From CAZGXM01 sp964529795 (lineage in GTDB: Bacteria > Bacillota > JADQBR01): a stretch of 33,494 nt of DNA. The first letter of the stretch is position 1. Each line of letters opens with the position of its first letter. The position numbers and the translations under genes were made by a program. Below the pieces are notes generated by a model, which worked only from the letters and a program-made list of their open reading frames with translations, had not been told where the DNA came from and did not search any database. The stretch is from the NCBI GenBank assembly GCA_964529795.1, contig CAZGXM010000024.1:1-33494 (forward strand). The letters run 5' to 3'. Of the stretch, positions 32,148 through 33,494 are shown piece by piece.

Positions 32148-32315
32148 ATGACCAAAATCAAACTGAGAAAAGTGAGAAACAGTTATGACTTTACCATTCC
32201 TGGAGAGTTGCTCAGCTATCCCAAACTGACATTTGTTAACGGTTTGGAACAAATACCTGCGGCGGCTGCACAGGTTCCTCCCAGTTGTCCCCAGGCATCC
32301 TGTTTGTTTGGATAG
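32148..32315 (+). CDS. Small AbrB/MazE-like protein, possibly truncated
   Basis: The product is 55 residues from ATG 32148, with GAAGGAGGAATT just upstream (an excellent site). A TTGACA at 32106-32111 could serve as -35, but no convincing -10 is spaced from it. The N-terminal KIKLRKVRNSYDFTIPGELL resembles the swapped-hairpin AbrB/MazE DNA-binding motif (K-V-G-N-S...TIP-ELL). The rest (PAAAAQVPPSCPQASCLFG) is unlike any antitoxin tail I know and may be out-of-frame sequence, so the gene could be broken. It precedes the recombinase gene by 77 bases. Its function cannot be stated from this sequence; an antitoxin-like or transition-state-regulator fragment is my best guess. Confidence 0.4.
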   Translation: MTKIKLRKVRNSYDFTIPGELLSYPKLTFVNGLEQIPAAAAQVPPSCPQASCLFG

Positions 32316-32392
32316 GCGATGATTTTCCACATCCCGCGAGTCAGCGTGGTCATGCAAATGCATTCGAGGTAATTATAGGGGTGAATTTAACC

Positions 32393-33319
32393 ATGAGGCG
32401 AGCTGCAAACTGTAACAAGTATTATGCCATAGCCAGAGGAATATCAAATGATGAAGCGTTTTTACAGTTTTTTCTGAAGAAGAAATCTCGATCAACAGCT
32501 CAGATTTACGAGAATGAACTCAAAAAGTTCTTTACCTGGGTAAAAAAGCCGGTTAAACAAATTAGGCATCTCCACTTACAACAATACAAGGAGACGCTTG
32601 GTCATTATGCTCCTGCCACACAACGCAGGATTTTAAATACGTTGAAAGCTTTTTTCTCTCTTGCTAACAAGACCGGCTACATCAAAGGCAATCCAGCGCA
32701 ACTGTTGCCATTGCCAAAGGTGGAGGTCACCAGTTTTGATCACTTTTTGACGCAGGAGGAAGTATCAAGGTTGCTGGCAGCCTTGCAGGTGAATCAAAGA
32801 GATTTTGTAATAGGTATGGTATTGATTACCACCGGAATTAGGGTGGGAGAACTGGTGAAAGTTTGCTGGAAAGATTTTTTTATCGGTATCAATGGACATG
32901 TAGGGTTGGTTGTGAAGGGAAAGGGGGACAAGGAGAGAGTGGTAAAAATCCGGAGGGATGTCTGGGCCGAAATCATTAAGTATCGCCGGTCCCTGGGCCT
33001 TTCTGATGATACAATTGGGGCGGATAATTCGCCATTTTTGGTCAACAGGAAAGGAGGACGCCTGAGCGACAGGTATGTGCGTATGATTATTAAAAAAGCC
33101 GGTGAGAAAGCGGGCATCAGAAAGCAAATATCCCCTCACTGGCTGCGGCACACTTCAGCTTCGCTGGCCCTGCTGGGTGGTGCATCTGTGAAACAGGTAC
33201 AGGCACAGCTGGGACATAGTTCCATAGTTATTACCGAAAGGTACCTGCATAATATCAGCCTCCTGGAAGATGCGGCTGCTGATTATATCAACTTTTCCAT
33301 TCCCCGAAATCCAAAGTAG
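32393..33319 (+). CDS. Tyrosine recombinase (phage-integrase/XerC-D family)
   Basis: The product is 308 residues from ATG 32393 (AGGGGTG upstream; GTG 32381 is a possible earlier start). It performs site-specific DNA strand exchange through a 3'-phosphotyrosyl intermediate. The N-terminal SAM-like core-binding domain is seen in FLQFFLKKKSRSTAQIYENELKKFFTWV and TQRRILNTLKAFFSLANKTGYIKGNPA. All catalytic residues are present: Arg in TTGIRVGEL, Lys in KGKGDKERVV, His/Arg in SPHWLRHTSA, His in LGHSS and the nucleophile Tyr in TERYLHN. It is therefore probably active. It is not obviously XerC or XerD; a solitary element-borne recombinase is more likely given the accessory-looking surroundings. No other phage genes are in view. 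Confidence 0.88.
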   Translation: MRRAANCNKYYAIARGISNDEAFLQFFLKKKSRSTAQIYENELKKFFTWVKKPVKQIRHLHLQQYKETLGHYAPATQRRILNTLKAFFSLANKTGYIKGNPAQLLPLPKVEVTSFDHFLTQEEVSRLLAALQVNQRDFVIGMVLITTGIRVGELVKVCWKDFFIGINGHVGLVVKGKGDKERVVKIRRDVWAEIIKYRRSLGLSDDTIGADNSPFLVNRKGGRLSDRYVRMIIKKAGEKAGIRKQISPHWLRHTSASLALLGGASVKQVQAQLGHSSIVITERYLHNISLLEDAAADYINFSIPRNPK

Positions 33320-33391
33320 TCCAATATTCGAGATTTCAAAACCACCTCCTTCATGTTACTGGGACCAATAGTACATTTAACCTTTGGTGTA

Positions 33392-33494
33392 ACGCTTTAA
33401 AGCCCGGTGAGTCGGAAGCCAGTTCCGAACCGCCGGGCTGGAGAGTTTCGTCCGGGCGTTGGAAACGCTTTGCCGCAGGGACATCCAGACGATT
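33392..33494 (+). other. Hairpin-rich stretch at window edge, candidate structured RNA
   Basis: GCCCGG (~33400-33405) pairs with CCGGGC (~33433-33438) and encloses CGGAA/TTCCG (~33411-33425). A second hairpin is GCGTT-GGA-AACGC (~33457-33469). The sequence ACGCTTT occurs on both sides. Compact nested stems without an open reading frame suggest the start of a leader RNA or non-coding RNA continuing past the window, or a recombinase target. I do not recognise a specific riboswitch class. The strand is uncertain. The part at 33320-33391 shows nothing definite. Confidence 0.35.

Noticed and set aside
33392..33494. Cobalamin, FMN or cyclic-di-GMP riboswitch at the window end
   Set aside because: None of the invariant core segments of these classes could be found on either strand in the visible part.

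Overview
The window looks like chromosomal DNA of an anaerobic Firmicute (class Clostridia, most likely a Peptococcaceae/Thermincola/Desulfotomaculum-type organism). This is inferred from the gene set, not from a marker gene. The evidence is a PyrR-attenuated pyrimidine operon with PyrK/PyrD1B, hemE-hemH-hemY, RqcH, a one-polypeptide pyruvate:ferredoxin oxidoreductase, a membrane-bound Etf:(methyl)menaquinone oxidoreductase-type protein, strong GGAGG ribosome binding sites, and the end of a c-type multihaem cytochrome. Base composition is moderate by eye.

Layout. (1) 1-840: the tail of a multihaem cytochrome c and its terminator, then a decayed tungsten aldehyde:ferredoxin oxidoreductase locus: a ferredoxin-like subunit plus frame-shifted middle and C-terminal fragments of the catalytic subunit. 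(2) 865-2720: a tRNA nucleotidyltransferase/poly(A) polymerase-family gene, convergent with a small HD-domain hydrolase. (3) 2724-9543: a 0.5 kb regulatory region with a textbook sigma-54 (-24/-12) promoter, followed by hbd, etfB, etfA, a membrane FeS Etf:quinone oxidoreductase and thiolase, ending in a terminator. This is a module for acyl-CoA beta-oxidation or butyrate metabolism linked to the quinone pool. (4) 9730-13138: hemE-hemH-hemY, the late haem pathway, probably the coproporphyrin-dependent route. (5) 13252-24818: a deoxynucleotidase-like HAD gene, then the pyr operon pyrR-(uraA remnant)-pyrB-pyrC-carA-carB-pyrK-pyrD-pyrF-pyrE. A sigma-A promoter and two clear PyrR-type attenuators precede pyrR and the uraA remnant. 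The uracil permease gene keeps only its first ~85 codons, and a palindrome-rich stretch lies in front of it. (6) 24868-28150: an alkaline-phosphatase-superfamily phosphodiesterase, convergent with rqcH. (7) 28455-31973: pyruvate:ferredoxin oxidoreductase with its terminator. (8) 32148-33494: a small AbrB/MazE-like ORF, a tyrosine recombinase and a hairpin-rich, possibly RNA-coding stretch at the window edge. This last part is the only accessory-looking region.

How the parts fit: pyruvate oxidation (Por) and thiolase/Hbd chemistry produce or consume acetyl-CoA and acetoacetyl-CoA. EtfAB and the membrane FeS protein would pass acyl-CoA electrons to menaquinone. The haem genes would supply the haem b of that membrane protein and the c-type cytochromes. 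No CRISPR array, rRNA, tRNA or intact insertion sequence was seen. The points most worth a second look are the sigma-54 control of the hbd-etf-quinone oxidoreductase module, the two gene remnants (aldehyde oxidoreductase and uracil permease), the palindrome cluster at 14692-14874, and the structured edge at 33392-33494.
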